From: Paenibacillus oryzae
GTDB lineage: Bacteria > Bacillota > Bacilli > Paenibacillales > Paenibacillaceae
Assembly (NCBI RefSeq): GCF_001675045.1
Contig: NZ_LYPA01000074.1
Location: forward strand, 1-34,453
Direction: 5' to 3'
DNA: 34,453 nucleotides
Shown here: positions 1 through 7,552 of the stretch, in pieces
Layout of the letters: every line of letters begins with the position of its first letter
Position numbering within the stretch: the first letter of the stretch is position 1
The notes under the pieces: model-generated
Seen by the model: only the letters and a program-made list of their open reading frames with translations
Told to the model about the DNA's origin: nothing
Databases searched by the model: none
Made by a program: the position numbers and the translations under genes

Positions 1-86
1 CACGTTTTTCGAAGCAATTCGCAAGCCGCGTCAACTAAGGGTTTCTTCATGTACTGTCTACTTTCTTGACATAAGTCCATTTTTCA

Positions 87-183
87 TACAATACTGCTCG
101 ATCGGGTCTGATGGAGCGCAGGTTTGTACGTTTTTTCTTACAAAATCGCTCCGTTCGGCTCTGATGGGGCACAGATTTGTACG
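87..183. repeat. Two imperfect ~45-bp direct repeats downstream of glpD
   Basis: Positions 87-130 and 139-183 are related direct repeats. Both begin TACAA, share CTGATGG and end TTTGTACG, with scattered differences between. They lie in the gene-free first 253 bases, beyond the glpD stop codon. A 7-bp hairpin (TGCAGCA 185-191 with TGCTGCA 203-209) follows, but neither strand has a convincing T-tract beside it, so I do not call a terminator. Function unknown. Confidence 0.6.
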
Positions 184-253
184 GTGCAGCAGGGTTGGCT
201 ATTGCTGCAATGTGGCCGTTTTTTGGGGAGTTTCATTATAATTTCTGCTGATT

Positions 254-2137
254 TTAAAGCGACAGCTCGGGCTTGTCGTAATAGCGGATGGCTTCCACCT
301 TGGCGAATTCCTCTTCCAGCTCCTTGCGATAGGCCAATGCTTGATCAGTGGAATAAGAAAGCTCGCGGCTCATTATCTCGACCACCGCGTCCACCCATAT
401 TCGTGCGGAGTAAATATCAAATAACAGCATGCCGCTTCGCCTGACCAAAAAATCGGCTGGTTTCAGCGCAGCCTCGTTATGAATTCCATATAACAATGCC
501 GCATGGATATGTCTAGGCAAGCTTGGCCTGATAACACCGCCGAAACTGCCAGGTTTGCCTGCCCCGCCAAACAAAGCCGTCTTTTCAGACTCGACTGCTC
601 CACCAGACAAATCCGCCTTTTCAGACTCGGCCGCTCTACCAGGTAAAGATGCTTTTTCAGACTCGACCGTTCTTACAGGCACATCCTCTGCCTCTTTGGC
701 TGGCTCCAATTGTTTCGATGCGAATCCATTCGCCGCTTCGTTCGTTTCAGGCAGCAAAGCCAGCACCTGCTCCGTGTTGGAGCCATAGCGGCGAGCCAGC
801 GCCTCGGCGTCGTTGCGAGCCAATCCGGCGTGAAGGCCTGCCAGCACCATTTTGTCCAAAAATTCGGGATAACCGATTGATCCGCCTACATCGCCGCCGG
901 ACACCGGTATGCTGCGAGTCGTGCATGGACCAAACAGGGATGCTCCTTCCTGAGCCAGCTCGCGGGCGACGATATCCGTCACCGTCTCCGCCATTTTGCG
1001 ATAGCCGGTCAATTTCCCGCCGGCAATGGTCAGCATGCCAGACGGCGAGCGGAAAATTTCATCCTTGCGGGAAATTTCCGAAGGGGACTTGCCCTCCTCA
1101 TAGATGAGAGGACGAAGGCCGGCCCAGCCAGACTCCACATCAGCGTGACTCAGCCCCAGGCCGGGAAACATCCCGTTTGCGGCTGAAAGCACATATTCGA
1201 CATCTTCAGGCGTTATATCGGGATTAGCGGGATCGCCGGTGTAGTCTGTGTCGGTTGTGCCGATATACGTTTTGCCATCGCGCGGAATCGCAAACATCAT
1301 GCGCCCGTCGGGCGTATCAAAGTAGAGAGCCTGGCTCAGAGGAAACCTGCTTTGATCAAAAACCAGATGAATCCCTTTAGTCAAACGCAAGCTTTTACCG
1401 GTTCTGGATGCATCCATTTTCCGCAAATCATCCACCCATGGACCAGCGGCATTAATTATTTTTTTGGCTTTTATAGTACAGGAGCGCCCTCCAGCACGAT
1501 CTCGTGCATGCACACCGATCAAACGCCCGTTTTCATACAGAAGCTCCTCTGCTTGGACATAGTTGACTGCTTTTGCACCAAGCTGCACTGCCTTTTTGAC
1601 CACCTCAATGCATAAACGCGCATCGTCCGTGCGGTATTCCACATAAAGGCCGCCGCCCTTCAGCCCGTCCCTTTTCAAAATTGGCGCCTTCTTAAGCACA
1701 GCCTCCCGATTAAGCATGCTTCTGCGCTCGCCACGTTTTACCCCGGCCAAAAAATCATATAATCTCAGTCCAAACGACGTTGACCAGCGGCCAAAGGTGC
1801 CTCCTTTATATATGGGCAGGAGCATAGGCTCCGGCGTAGTCACATGCGGGCCATTTTCATAAACAACCGCACGTTCCTTTCCGACCTCGGCCACCATTCC
1901 GATTTCGAATTGCTTCAAATATCTGAGCCCGCCGTGAACCAGCTTGGTTGAACGGCTTGATGTCCCCGCAGCAAAATCCTGCATGTCGATCAACGCGGTT
2001 TTCATTCCGCGAGCCGCCGCATCCAGCGCAATGCCCGCTCCTGTAATTCCTCCGCCAATGACTAGCAAGTCCCATTGCCTGCGCTCCAGCTCCATCAGAT
2101 GCAAGGTTCTTCGTTTGGATGAAAACTGGTTTTCCAT
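254..2137 (-). CDS. glpD: Aerobic glycerol-3-phosphate dehydrogenase with a repeat-bearing insertion
   Basis: FAD-dependent enzyme that oxidises sn-glycerol-3-phosphate to dihydroxyacetone phosphate at the membrane and passes electrons to quinone. The FAD-binding GGGITGAG motif is near residues 28-35, and typical GlpD stretches follow (TSSRSTKLVHGGLRYL, INAAGPWVDD, GTTDTDYTGDP, AGGKLTGYRKMAE). The ATG at 2137 is chosen because GGAGG sits 8 bases upstream; the ATG at 2143 is only 2 bases from it. The protein is 627 aa, longer than the ~555 aa usual for Bacillus GlpD. The excess is mainly a low-complexity insert at about residues 465-540, before the C-terminal helical domain (DFLVRRSGMLLFD). 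It carries three 12-residue repeats. The gene follows glpK after 73 bp, so the two are probably co-transcribed. No glpF transporter gene is present here. Confidence 0.95.
   Translation of the reverse strand: MENQFSSKRRTLHLMELERRQWDLLVIGGGITGAGIALDAAARGMKTALIDMQDFAAGTSSRSTKLVHGGLRYLKQFEIGMVAEVGKERAVVYENGPHVTTPEPMLLPIYKGGTFGRWSTSFGLRLYDFLAGVKRGERRSMLNREAVLKKAPILKRDGLKGGGLYVEYRTDDARLCIEVVKKAVQLGAKAVNYVQAEELLYENGRLIGVHARDRAGGRSCTIKAKKIINAAGPWVDDLRKMDASRTGKSLRLTKGIHLVFDQSRFPLSQALYFDTPDGRMMFAIPRDGKTYIGTTDTDYTGDPANPDITPEDVEYVLSAANGMFPGLGLSHADVESGWAGLRPLIYEEGKSPSEISRKDEIFRSPSGMLTIAGGKLTGYRKMAETVTDIVARELAQEGASLFGPCTTRSIPVSGGDVGGSIGYPEFLDKMVLAGLHAGLARNDAEALARRYGSNTEQVLALLPETNEAANGFASKQLEPAKEAEDVPVRTVESEKASLPGRAAESEKADLSGGAVESEKTALFGGAGKPGSFGGVIRPSLPRHIHAALLYGIHNEAALKPADFLVRRSGMLLFDIYSARIWVDAVVEIMSRELSYSTDQALAYRKELEEEFAKVEAIRYYDKPELSL
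573..680 (-). repeat. Three tandem 36-bp units inside glpD
   Basis: Units at 573-608, 609-644 and 645-680 all contain TTTTCAGACTCG on the plus strand and differ at a minority of positions. Read on the minus strand in the glpD frame they give 12-residue units around a shared ESEK core (TVESEKASLPG, AAESEKADLSG, AVESEKTALFG). A degenerate glycine-rich partial unit follows toward the C terminus. As 36 is a multiple of 3, copy-number changes would keep the frame. Confidence 0.9.
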
Positions 2138-2210
2138 ACTCATCCCCTCCAATGCGTTCCCTCTTGCTTCCCGTATATGATGCATCGGAAATAATGTTCC
2201 TCTGTTGCGT

Positions 2211-3710
2211 TTACTTAAACGCTCGTGCTGCCTGAACCGCCTTTTTCCAGCCGCTGTACAGTTCATTTCTCCGAGACTCATCCATATTAGGCTCGAAGCT
2301 TGTCTCCAGCCGCCACACCTGGCGAATTTCATCGCGGTCCTTCCAAAAACCGGTTGCCAGCCCGGCAAGATAAGCCGCACCAAGCGCTGTCGTTTCATTG
2401 ACGACGGGCCGCTCGACGGGCACCTGAAGCATATCGCTCTGAAATTGCATAAGTAAATTGTTGCGTACAACGCCGCCGTCGACGCGGAGCGCAGTAAGCG
2501 CAATGCCGGAGTCCTCCTCCATTGCTTTCAGCACATCCTTGGTCTGATAAGCTAGCGCCTCCAGGGCGGCACGGATAAAATGCTCCTTTTTCACTCCCCC
2601 GGTCAGGCCAAATACGGCTCCGCGCGTTTCGCTATCCCAATAAGGAGTGCCCAATCCAACAAACGCGGGCACAACGTAAACGCCCTCTGTCGAGGAAACT
2701 CTTGCCGCATAAAGCTCGCTGTCCGCCGCCGACTTGATCATGCGCATGCCGTCTCTCAGCCATTGAATGGCCGAGCCCGCAACAAAAACGCTGCCTTCAA
2801 GCGCGTATTCTACCCCTCCATCAATACCCCACGCAATGGTGGTCAGCAAACCATGTTTGGACACGATAGGTTCACTTCCCGTGTTCATCAGCATAAAGCA
2901 TCCTGTACCGTAGGTATTTTTGGCCATTCCCTTTGTATAGCATGCTTGACCAAACAGCGCCGCCTGCTGATCCCCTGCAATTCCTGCAATAGGAATGCCA
3001 TTGCCGAAATACAAGTGTTCCGCCGTTTTCCCATAAATCTCAGAAGAAGAACGAACCTCCGGCAGCATGGCGGCAGGTATTCCCAAAAGCTCCAGCAGCT
3101 CTTCATCCCACTTGAGCTCGTAAATATTAAACATCAAGGTCCGCGATGCGTTGGTATAGTCGGTAATATGGCTTTTGCCATCGGTCAGCTTCCAGATCAG
3201 CCAGCTGTCTATCGTGCCGAACAGCAAATCGCCCCGCTCCGCGCGTTCTCTCGCACCTTCGACATGATCCAGAATCCACTTGATTTTGGTTCCTGAAAAA
3301 TAAGGGTCCACCAGCAGGCCGGTTTTGGCCCGAAACGCGGATTCATGTCCCGCCTTGATCAGCTCCTGACAAATATCCGCGGTTTGACGCGATTGCCATA
3401 CGATTGCGGGATGCACGGGCCGGCCCGTATGCCGGTCCCAGACTACAGTTGTTTCCCTTTGATTGGTAATGCCGATGCCATGTATCTGATCCGCGGCGAT
3501 ATCTCCCTTAAGCAGCGCAGAAGCCATAACTCCAAGCACCGAAAGCCAAATTTCATTGGCGTCCTGCTCAACCCAGCCAGGCTTGGGATAATAGGCCTTA
3601 ATCTCCTCCTGGGCTGAACTTGCAACTTCGCCCTTGCGGTCGAAAATCATGGCGCGGGTGCTGGTTGTCCCCTGATCAATCGCCATTATGTAGGATTGCT
3701 TGTGCTTCAT
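2211..3710 (-). CDS. glpK: Glycerol kinase
   Basis: Phosphorylates glycerol with ATP to glycerol-3-phosphate in the cytoplasm, supplying GlpD encoded just downstream. FGGY-family features: N-terminal phosphate loop DQGTTSTRA (residues 12-20), the TNQRETTVVWD segment, the GDQQAALFGQ motif, and C-terminal RVDGG and ETTALGAAYLAGLA. At 499 aa it matches the family (~496-500). The start at 3710 is set by GGAGG six bases upstream. His232 lies in the EHLYFG loop, the place of the histidine phosphorylated by HPr in Gram-positive glycerol kinases, so PTS-linked activation is plausible (inference from family knowledge). The promoter lies only ~30 bp upstream of the start, leaving no room for a GlpP-type antiterminator leader. 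Confidence 0.97.
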   Translation of the reverse strand: MKHKQSYIMAIDQGTTSTRAMIFDRKGEVASSAQEEIKAYYPKPGWVEQDANEIWLSVLGVMASALLKGDIAADQIHGIGITNQRETTVVWDRHTGRPVHPAIVWQSRQTADICQELIKAGHESAFRAKTGLLVDPYFSGTKIKWILDHVEGARERAERGDLLFGTIDSWLIWKLTDGKSHITDYTNASRTLMFNIYELKWDEELLELLGIPAAMLPEVRSSSEIYGKTAEHLYFGNGIPIAGIAGDQQAALFGQACYTKGMAKNTYGTGCFMLMNTGSEPIVSKHGLLTTIAWGIDGGVEYALEGSVFVAGSAIQWLRDGMRMIKSAADSELYAARVSSTEGVYVVPAFVGLGTPYWDSETRGAVFGLTGGVKKEHFIRAALEALAYQTKDVLKAMEEDSGIALTALRVDGGVVRNNLLMQFQSDMLQVPVERPVVNETTALGAAYLAGLATGFWKDRDEIRQVWRLETSFEPNMDESRRNELYSGWKKAVQAARAFK

Positions 3711-3743
3711 AAGCCCCTCCTTATCTCTAAAGAACTTAATCAC

Positions 3744-3772
3744 ATTATGCATGGTTTGAAACAATTGGTGAA
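3744..3772 (-). promoter_or_regulatory. Candidate sigma-A promoter for glpK-glpD
   Basis: On the minus strand TTCACC (3767-3772) is followed after 17 bases by CATAAT (3744-3749). This predicts a transcript start near 3737 and a 5' leader of under 30 bases. The -35 match is moderate and the -10 good. The 11-bp tandem array begins 38 bp upstream of the -35. Confidence 0.5.
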
Positions 3773-3809
3773 GAAAAAGATTTCTAGGAAGCAAAAGCCA
3801 AAGAAACAG

Positions 3810-3897
3810 GTATCAAATCGGTATGAAATACGTATTGAATGGGTATTGAACATGTATGAAACACGTATGGAACACGTATGGAACATACATGGGAATA
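3810..3897. repeat. Eight 11-bp tandem units upstream of glpK
   Basis: Contiguous units start at 3810, 3821, 3832, 3843, 3854, 3865, 3876 and 3887. The consensus is close to GTATGRAACAC (for example GTATGAAACAC, GTATGGAACAC, GTATGGAACAT); the last unit is the most diverged. The period is about one helical turn, so every unit presents the same DNA face. No gene is credible across this stretch. Confidence 0.85.
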
Positions 3898-3932
3898 CAA
3901 CCGGGATGCTTGTCATAAACAGGGGGTTCAAA

Positions 3933-4117
3933 CTCTACCGGACACAAATGTCCGGTAGAGATGGATTTCAAGGCTATTGTCCTCTGTAACAGACAAAAAT
4001 GTCTGTTACAGCAAAAATAACCGGTTTTTTCATACATTTTGAAGCTCTAATGGACATAAATTTCCGTTGAAATTGAGAATAGCTGCTTTTTGGCCTTCTT
4101 ACGGACATTTGTGTCCG
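3933..4117. repeat. Four related hairpins with a GGACA/TGTCC or GACA/TGTC core
   Basis: Hairpin 1 (3933-3960) is a perfect 12-bp stem, CTCTACCGGACA, with a CAAA loop. Hairpin 2 (3984-4011) is a perfect 12-bp stem, CTGTAACAGACA, with an AAAA loop. Hairpin 3 (about 4048-4069) is a degenerate relative around TAATGGACA-TAAA. Hairpin 4 (4102-4117) is CGGACA-TTTG-TGTCCG. The stem-tip sequence and 4-base loop are kept while the outer stem differs, with compensating changes, which argues for selection on structure or a mobile hairpin family. They lie between the glpK promoter region and the terminator of the next operon. Confidence 0.8.
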
Positions 4118-4255
4118 AAACAAATACACCGGCAGCAATGTAAACCAGTAATCCGTCTTTTGTTGAATTTCATTAATGAGGATTATTCATCCCTCTTCCC
4201 AGCCTGCTTTACTCCTCTCAGCAACGATTACCCTTGACACAGCAATGGAGCAGAT

Positions 4256-4296
4256 AAAAAAAGTTGGAGAGGAAACGAAAGCATTTCCCTCCAACT
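4256..4296 (-). terminator. Rho-independent terminator of the C-S lyase gene
   Basis: The stem pairs AGTTGGAG (4262-4269) with CTCCAACT (4289-4296), plus an inner GGAAA/TTTCC, with an 8-base loop. On the minus strand it is followed by seven T residues (4256-4262). It lies about 70 bp beyond the stop codon of the upstream minus-strand gene. Confidence 0.9.
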
Positions 4297-4365
4297 AGAT
4301 TTCGTCTTAATGATTAGCGGCTTAAGCACCAAGAATCCAAGAAGTAATGGCAGCCTGAGGCTTAA

Positions 4366-5535
4366 TCAGCCCTTTGCTGCTTCGCAAAATTGCGCTAGCG
4401 CCTGTTCCACAATATATCTTGGACATGCCAGGTTCATGCGCAGCCAGCCTTCTCCCTCACTGCCAAAAATAGAGCCTTCATTAAAAGCCACCTTTGCTTT
4501 CTTGTACATCAAATCCTTCAAGCCGTTTTTGTCCAGTCCCAACTCCCGGCAATCCAGCCATAGAAGATAGGTCCCGTCCGGCTTCAGCGGCTTAATTAGG
4601 GGAGCATGCTCCTCCAAATAAGCCAGCGCATAATCCAAATTCCCCTTTACGTATTCCAGCATCGCCTCAAGCCATTCCTCGCCCTCCCGGTACGCTGCTT
4701 CCACAGCATCCTGGGCAAAATGCTGCGCCATATGCAGACTTAGCGTCTTCAGCCTTTTTTCCAGTTGGCTTCGCAATGTTTTGTTGGAGACGACCATAAA
4801 GGAGGTTAACAATCCCGGCAAATTAAAGGTTTTGGTAGCGGCCAGCGCGGTAATCGTAATGTCGGCAATTGCCGGAGACAACGTTGCAAACGGGGTATGC
4901 TGATGTCCGTCAAAAACCAGATCGCAATGAATTTCGTCGGATACAACAATGACTCCGTAACGCAGACAAAGCTCTCCCAGCGCAACCAGCTCTTCGCGGT
5001 CCCATACCCGTCCGCCTGGATTATGAGGACTGCACAGCAGCAGCAGCTTGGCGCCACCCTGGAAAAGAGTCTCCAAATGATCAAAATCCATCTCGAAGCG
5101 GCCGTTCCGGATGACCAGCGGATTAGTGGCTACAGTCCGTTCATTGCTGGTAATGACATCATAAAACGGATAATAAACCGGGGATTGAAGAACAACCGGC
5201 GCGCCGGGTTCGCTAAACAATTCAACGGCCAGGCTAAGCGTTGTTACAACGCTTGGCGAATCCACAATCCATTCCTTCTCCAGCTTCCAGTTATGACGGC
5301 GCTGAAACCAATTCTGAATACTCTCAAAGTAGCTATCTTCACGAATGGCATACCCGTAAGCGCCAAGCGAAGCACGTTGCTTCAGAACCTCCTGAACCGC
5401 CGGAGGGCTGGGAAAATCCATATCCGCTACCCATAGCGGCAAAATATCTTTATTGCCGAACAAGGCTTCGCGCTGATCCCATTTGTAGGATCTTGTATTG
5501 CGGCGATCAATCAGAGTATCAAAATGAAAGGACAT
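4366..5535 (-). CDS. PLP-dependent C-S lyase / aminotransferase, PatB/MalY family
   Basis: Fold-type I PLP enzyme of the family that includes B. subtilis PatB and E. coli MalY, which cleave cystathionine or cysteine conjugates to a thiol, pyruvate and ammonia. Seen: LPLWVADMDF near residues 33-41, the CSPHNPGGRVW segment (168-178), SDEIHCDLV (199-207), and the PLP-lysine motif TKTFNLPGL with Lys235. Length 389 aa matches PatB (387). The ATG at 5535 has AGAGGTG about 7 bases upstream. It has its own candidate promoter and is separated from metQ by a strong terminator, so it is a single-gene unit. Its position next to a methionine transporter supports a sulfur-amino-acid role. Exact substrate cannot be decided from sequence. 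Confidence 0.92.
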   Translation of the reverse strand: MSFHFDTLIDRRNTRSYKWDQREALFGNKDILPLWVADMDFPSPPAVQEVLKQRASLGAYGYAIREDSYFESIQNWFQRRHNWKLEKEWIVDSPSVVTTLSLAVELFSEPGAPVVLQSPVYYPFYDVITSNERTVATNPLVIRNGRFEMDFDHLETLFQGGAKLLLLCSPHNPGGRVWDREELVALGELCLRYGVIVVSDEIHCDLVFDGHQHTPFATLSPAIADITITALAATKTFNLPGLLTSFMVVSNKTLRSQLEKRLKTLSLHMAQHFAQDAVEAAYREGEEWLEAMLEYVKGNLDYALAYLEEHAPLIKPLKPDGTYLLWLDCRELGLDKNGLKDLMYKKAKVAFNEGSIFGSEGEGWLRMNLACPRYIVEQALAQFCEAAKG

Positions 5536-5582
5536 TGACTACACCTCTTCTGATGAAATAAATGACGAACAAGCTTTTCTTT

Positions 5583-5611
5583 ATCTTATCGGTTATTCAA
5601 CCTTCGATCAA
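5583..5611 (-). promoter_or_regulatory. Candidate promoter of the C-S lyase gene
   Basis: TTGATC (5606-5611) and TAAGAT (5583-5588) on the minus strand are separated by 17 bases, about 48 bp upstream of the start codon and just downstream of the metQ terminator. Confidence 0.4.
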
Positions 5612-5665
5612 CAACCAGCTTGCTTTGGGTGGTAATACGAAGATAATCATTATGTACTCCTCAGC

Positions 5666-5703
5666 AAAAAAAGCTCCGCTTGCTGCATTCAGCAAGACGG
5701 AGC
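5666..5703 (-). terminator. Rho-independent terminator of metNIQ
   Basis: GCTCCG (5673-5678) pairs with CGGAGC (5698-5703), extended by CTTGCTG/CAGCAAG with one bulged base. On the minus strand the hairpin runs directly into seven T residues (5666-5672). It ends the methionine transporter transcript about 90 bp beyond metQ. Confidence 0.93.
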
Positions 5704-5792
5704 GGTAAGCTAACTAACAGTATCCTAAGAGCGGTATCCTAAAAGCGGTATCCTGTATAAGTGGAACGCTTATCAGTTGATCTTGCTCTACA

Positions 5793-6686
5793 TTATTTAT
5801 TGAAAGCAGGAACTACAGCGCCTTTGTAGGTTTCATTAATAAACGTTTCAACCTCAGGCGAATGCAGCGCTTTGATCAGCTTCTGGATCGCTTCGTCGTC
5901 CTTATTGTCAGGACGGGTAACCAGAATATTTACATAAGGGGAATCCTTGTCTTCAATAAAAAGCGCATCTTCAACCGGGTTCAAATTGGCTTCAAGCGCA
6001 AAGTTGGTATTGATTGCGGCAATATCCACCTGGTCCAATACGCGAGGCAAAGTAGCAGCCTCCAGCTCAACGATTTCAAACTTTCTTGGGTTTGCTTTAA
6101 TATCGGCCACTGTTACGTCTACTCCCGCATTTTGATCCAGTTCAATCAAGCCGTGTTGGGCCAGCAGTAGCAAGGAACGTCCGCCGTTGGACGGATCGTT
6201 AGGAATTGCGATTTTGGCGCCGTCCTTTAATTCGTCGATGCTTGTAATTTTGTCGGAATAAACGCCAAACGGCTCAACGTGCACGCTGGCAACGTTCACA
6301 AGATCATAGCCGTGATCGGCATTGAATTTCTCCAGGTAAGGAGTGTGCTGGAAGAAGTTTGCATCCAGCTGTTTCTCGAAAACTTGAATATTGGGCTGGA
6401 GGTAGTCGCTAAATTCAACAACCTCAAGATTGACTCCTTGCTCCTTCAGGACAGGAACAAGCAAATTCAAAATTTCGGCATGCGGCACGGGCGATACCCC
6501 TACTTTAAGGGTAACTTCTTGGGCCGGCGCTTCAGTAGAAGAACCATCGGTTGGAGCTTCCGTAGCCGCAGCCTGGGAGCCCGATGGCTCCGGACTTGCG
6601 CTGCCTTCCTTGGAGCCGCCTCCGCAAGCTGCCAATACCACTGTCAACATTAATACCAAAGCCAAAACCCATCCTGTTTTTTTCAT
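5793..6686 (-). CDS. metQ: Methionine-binding lipoprotein of the MetNIQ transporter
   Basis: Extracellular substrate-binding lipoprotein of the NlpA/MetQ family, delivering methionine to MetI/MetN. A signal peptide ends in the lipobox LAAC (Cys21), followed by a Ser/Ala/Pro/Glu-rich linker to about residue 55. The binding domain begins LKVGVSPVPHAEIL; DYLQPNIQVFEKQLDANFFQHTPYL and AIPNDPSNGGRSLLLL are typical of the family. Length 297 aa is a little above usual (~275), owing to the linker. GGAGGA lies about 10 bases upstream of the ATG. It is the last gene of metN-metI-metQ and is followed by a strong terminator. Confidence 0.95.
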   Translation of the reverse strand: MKKTGWVLALVLMLTVVLAACGGGSKEGSASPEPSGSQAAATEAPTDGSSTEAPAQEVTLKVGVSPVPHAEILNLLVPVLKEQGVNLEVVEFSDYLQPNIQVFEKQLDANFFQHTPYLEKFNADHGYDLVNVASVHVEPFGVYSDKITSIDELKDGAKIAIPNDPSNGGRSLLLLAQHGLIELDQNAGVDVTVADIKANPRKFEIVELEAATLPRVLDQVDIAAINTNFALEANLNPVEDALFIEDKDSPYVNILVTRPDNKDDEAIQKLIKALHSPEVETFINETYKGAVVPAFNK

Positions 6687-6701
6687 CTCATTCTCTCCTC
6701 C

Positions 6702-6763
6702 ATATCTAGTATCTGGTATCTAATATCTAATTTCTACTATCTAATTCTGGTATCTTTATTCTA
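6702..6763. repeat. 7-bp tandem array between metI and metQ
   Basis: On the plus strand ATATCTA, GTATCTG, GTATCTA, ATATCTA, ATTTCTA and CTATCTA run end to end from 6702 to 6743. Degenerate copies continue (ATTCTG, GTATCTT, TATTCTA) up to the metI stop codon. The array fills the spacer between the metI stop and the metQ ribosome-binding site. Confidence 0.8.
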
Positions 6764-7552
6764 CTTTCTGCTAAAATGCTTGACTAATGCGTCGCCCGCC
6801 ATCTGCAGCACTTGTACAAGCACAAGAAGGAAAGCTACTGTAACGATCATGACATCCGTGCGGAAGCGCTGATACCCGAGACGCTGAGCCAAATCGCCAA
6901 GGCCGCCGCCGCCGATAATGCCTGACATTGCCGTATACGATACAAGCGTAATCGCGGTAATCGTCACGGCTGCAATCAAGCCGGTCCGGGCTTCGCGAAG
7001 CAGCACATGCCATACGATTTGCCACTTGGTAGCGCCCATTGCCTGCGCTGCCTCCTGTACGCCGCGATCCACCTCGCGAAGCGCAGCCTCCACCAGTCTT
7101 GCAAAAAACGGAACAGCAGCAACAACTAGCGGCGGAATTGCGCCTTGTACGCCAATGGAGGTGCCTATCAGCATTTTGGTAAGGGGCATAATCAAAATCA
7201 TCAAAATAACAAAAGGCACCGATCTCAGCATATTGACAACCAGCGACAACACGAAATAAGAAATTTTGTTTTGAAGCATCTGCCCCGGTCCGGTCAGAAA
7301 CAAAATAATGCCAAGCGCCAGGCCCAAAATGATGGTAAACAGCAGCGAAACGCCCATCATATACAAGGTTTCCCTGGTGGCTTTAAACATCAAATCCCAA
7401 TTGATTTCATCGAAGTAGCTAATCATCCGTCCCAGCAGCGATTTTCCATTCAACAAAGTATCATTCAACAAAGTCCCATTCAACAGAGTTCCATTCAACT
7501 GAAATCCGTTTAACAGGGAGCCATTCAGCAGATTCAACAGAATGCCATTCAT
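6761..7552 (-). CDS. metI: Methionine ABC transporter permease
   Basis: Membrane subunit of the D/L-methionine importer. About five transmembrane helices follow LYMMGVSLLFTIILGLALG. The EAA-type cytoplasmic loop, EAAQAMGATKWQIVWHVLL, contacts MetN. Two starts are possible. The ATG at 7552 overlaps the metN stop as ATGA and gives 263 aa with a 42-residue N-terminal run of LLNG-type repeats, absent from family members known to me. The internal ATG at 7426 gives 221 aa, the usual family length, but has a poor ribosome site (GGGACGG almost touching it). I give the longer form because of the translational coupling; the 15-bp repeats would then be coding. The core assignment is certain, the start is not. 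Confidence 0.9.
   Translation of the reverse strand: MNGILLNLLNGSLLNGFQLNGTLLNGTLLNDTLLNGKSLLGRMISYFDEINWDLMFKATRETLYMMGVSLLFTIILGLALGIILFLTGPGQMLQNKISYFVLSLVVNMLRSVPFVILMILIMPLTKMLIGTSIGVQGAIPPLVVAAVPFFARLVEAALREVDRGVQEAAQAMGATKWQIVWHVLLREARTGLIAAVTITAITLVSYTAMSGIIGGGGLGDLAQRLGYQRFRTDVMIVTVAFLLVLVQVLQMAGDALVKHFSRK
7442..7531 (-). repeat. Six 15-bp tandem units at the metN-metI junction
   Basis: Minus-strand units include CTGCTGAATGGCTCC, CAGTTGAATGGAACT, CTGTTGAATGGGACT and TTGTTGAATGATACT. They encode pentapeptides close to LLNGT if translated from the ATG at 7552. The array ends 15 bp before the family-length MetI start codon at 7426. In-frame length variation is expected. Confidence 0.88.

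Noticed and set aside
185..209. Hairpin after glpD as a terminator
   Set aside because: 7-bp stem with an 11-base loop and no adjacent T-run on the glpD strand.
2580..3296. 238-codon plus-strand ORF
   Set aside because: Antisense shadow of glpK without ribosome site or family-like sequence.
3711..3743. GlpP-type antiterminator leader before glpK
   Set aside because: Predicted leader is under 30 nt with no terminator hairpin.
3740..4037. Small ORFs across the 11-bp repeats and hairpins
   Set aside because: Their sequence is the translated repeat (for example repeated YEIRIE or ISYRFDTC-like runs); no ribosome site.
3810..4117. CRISPR-like array
   Set aside because: Repeats are contiguous 11-bp units or hairpins with unequal spacing; no 24-40-bp repeat with unique spacers and no cas genes.
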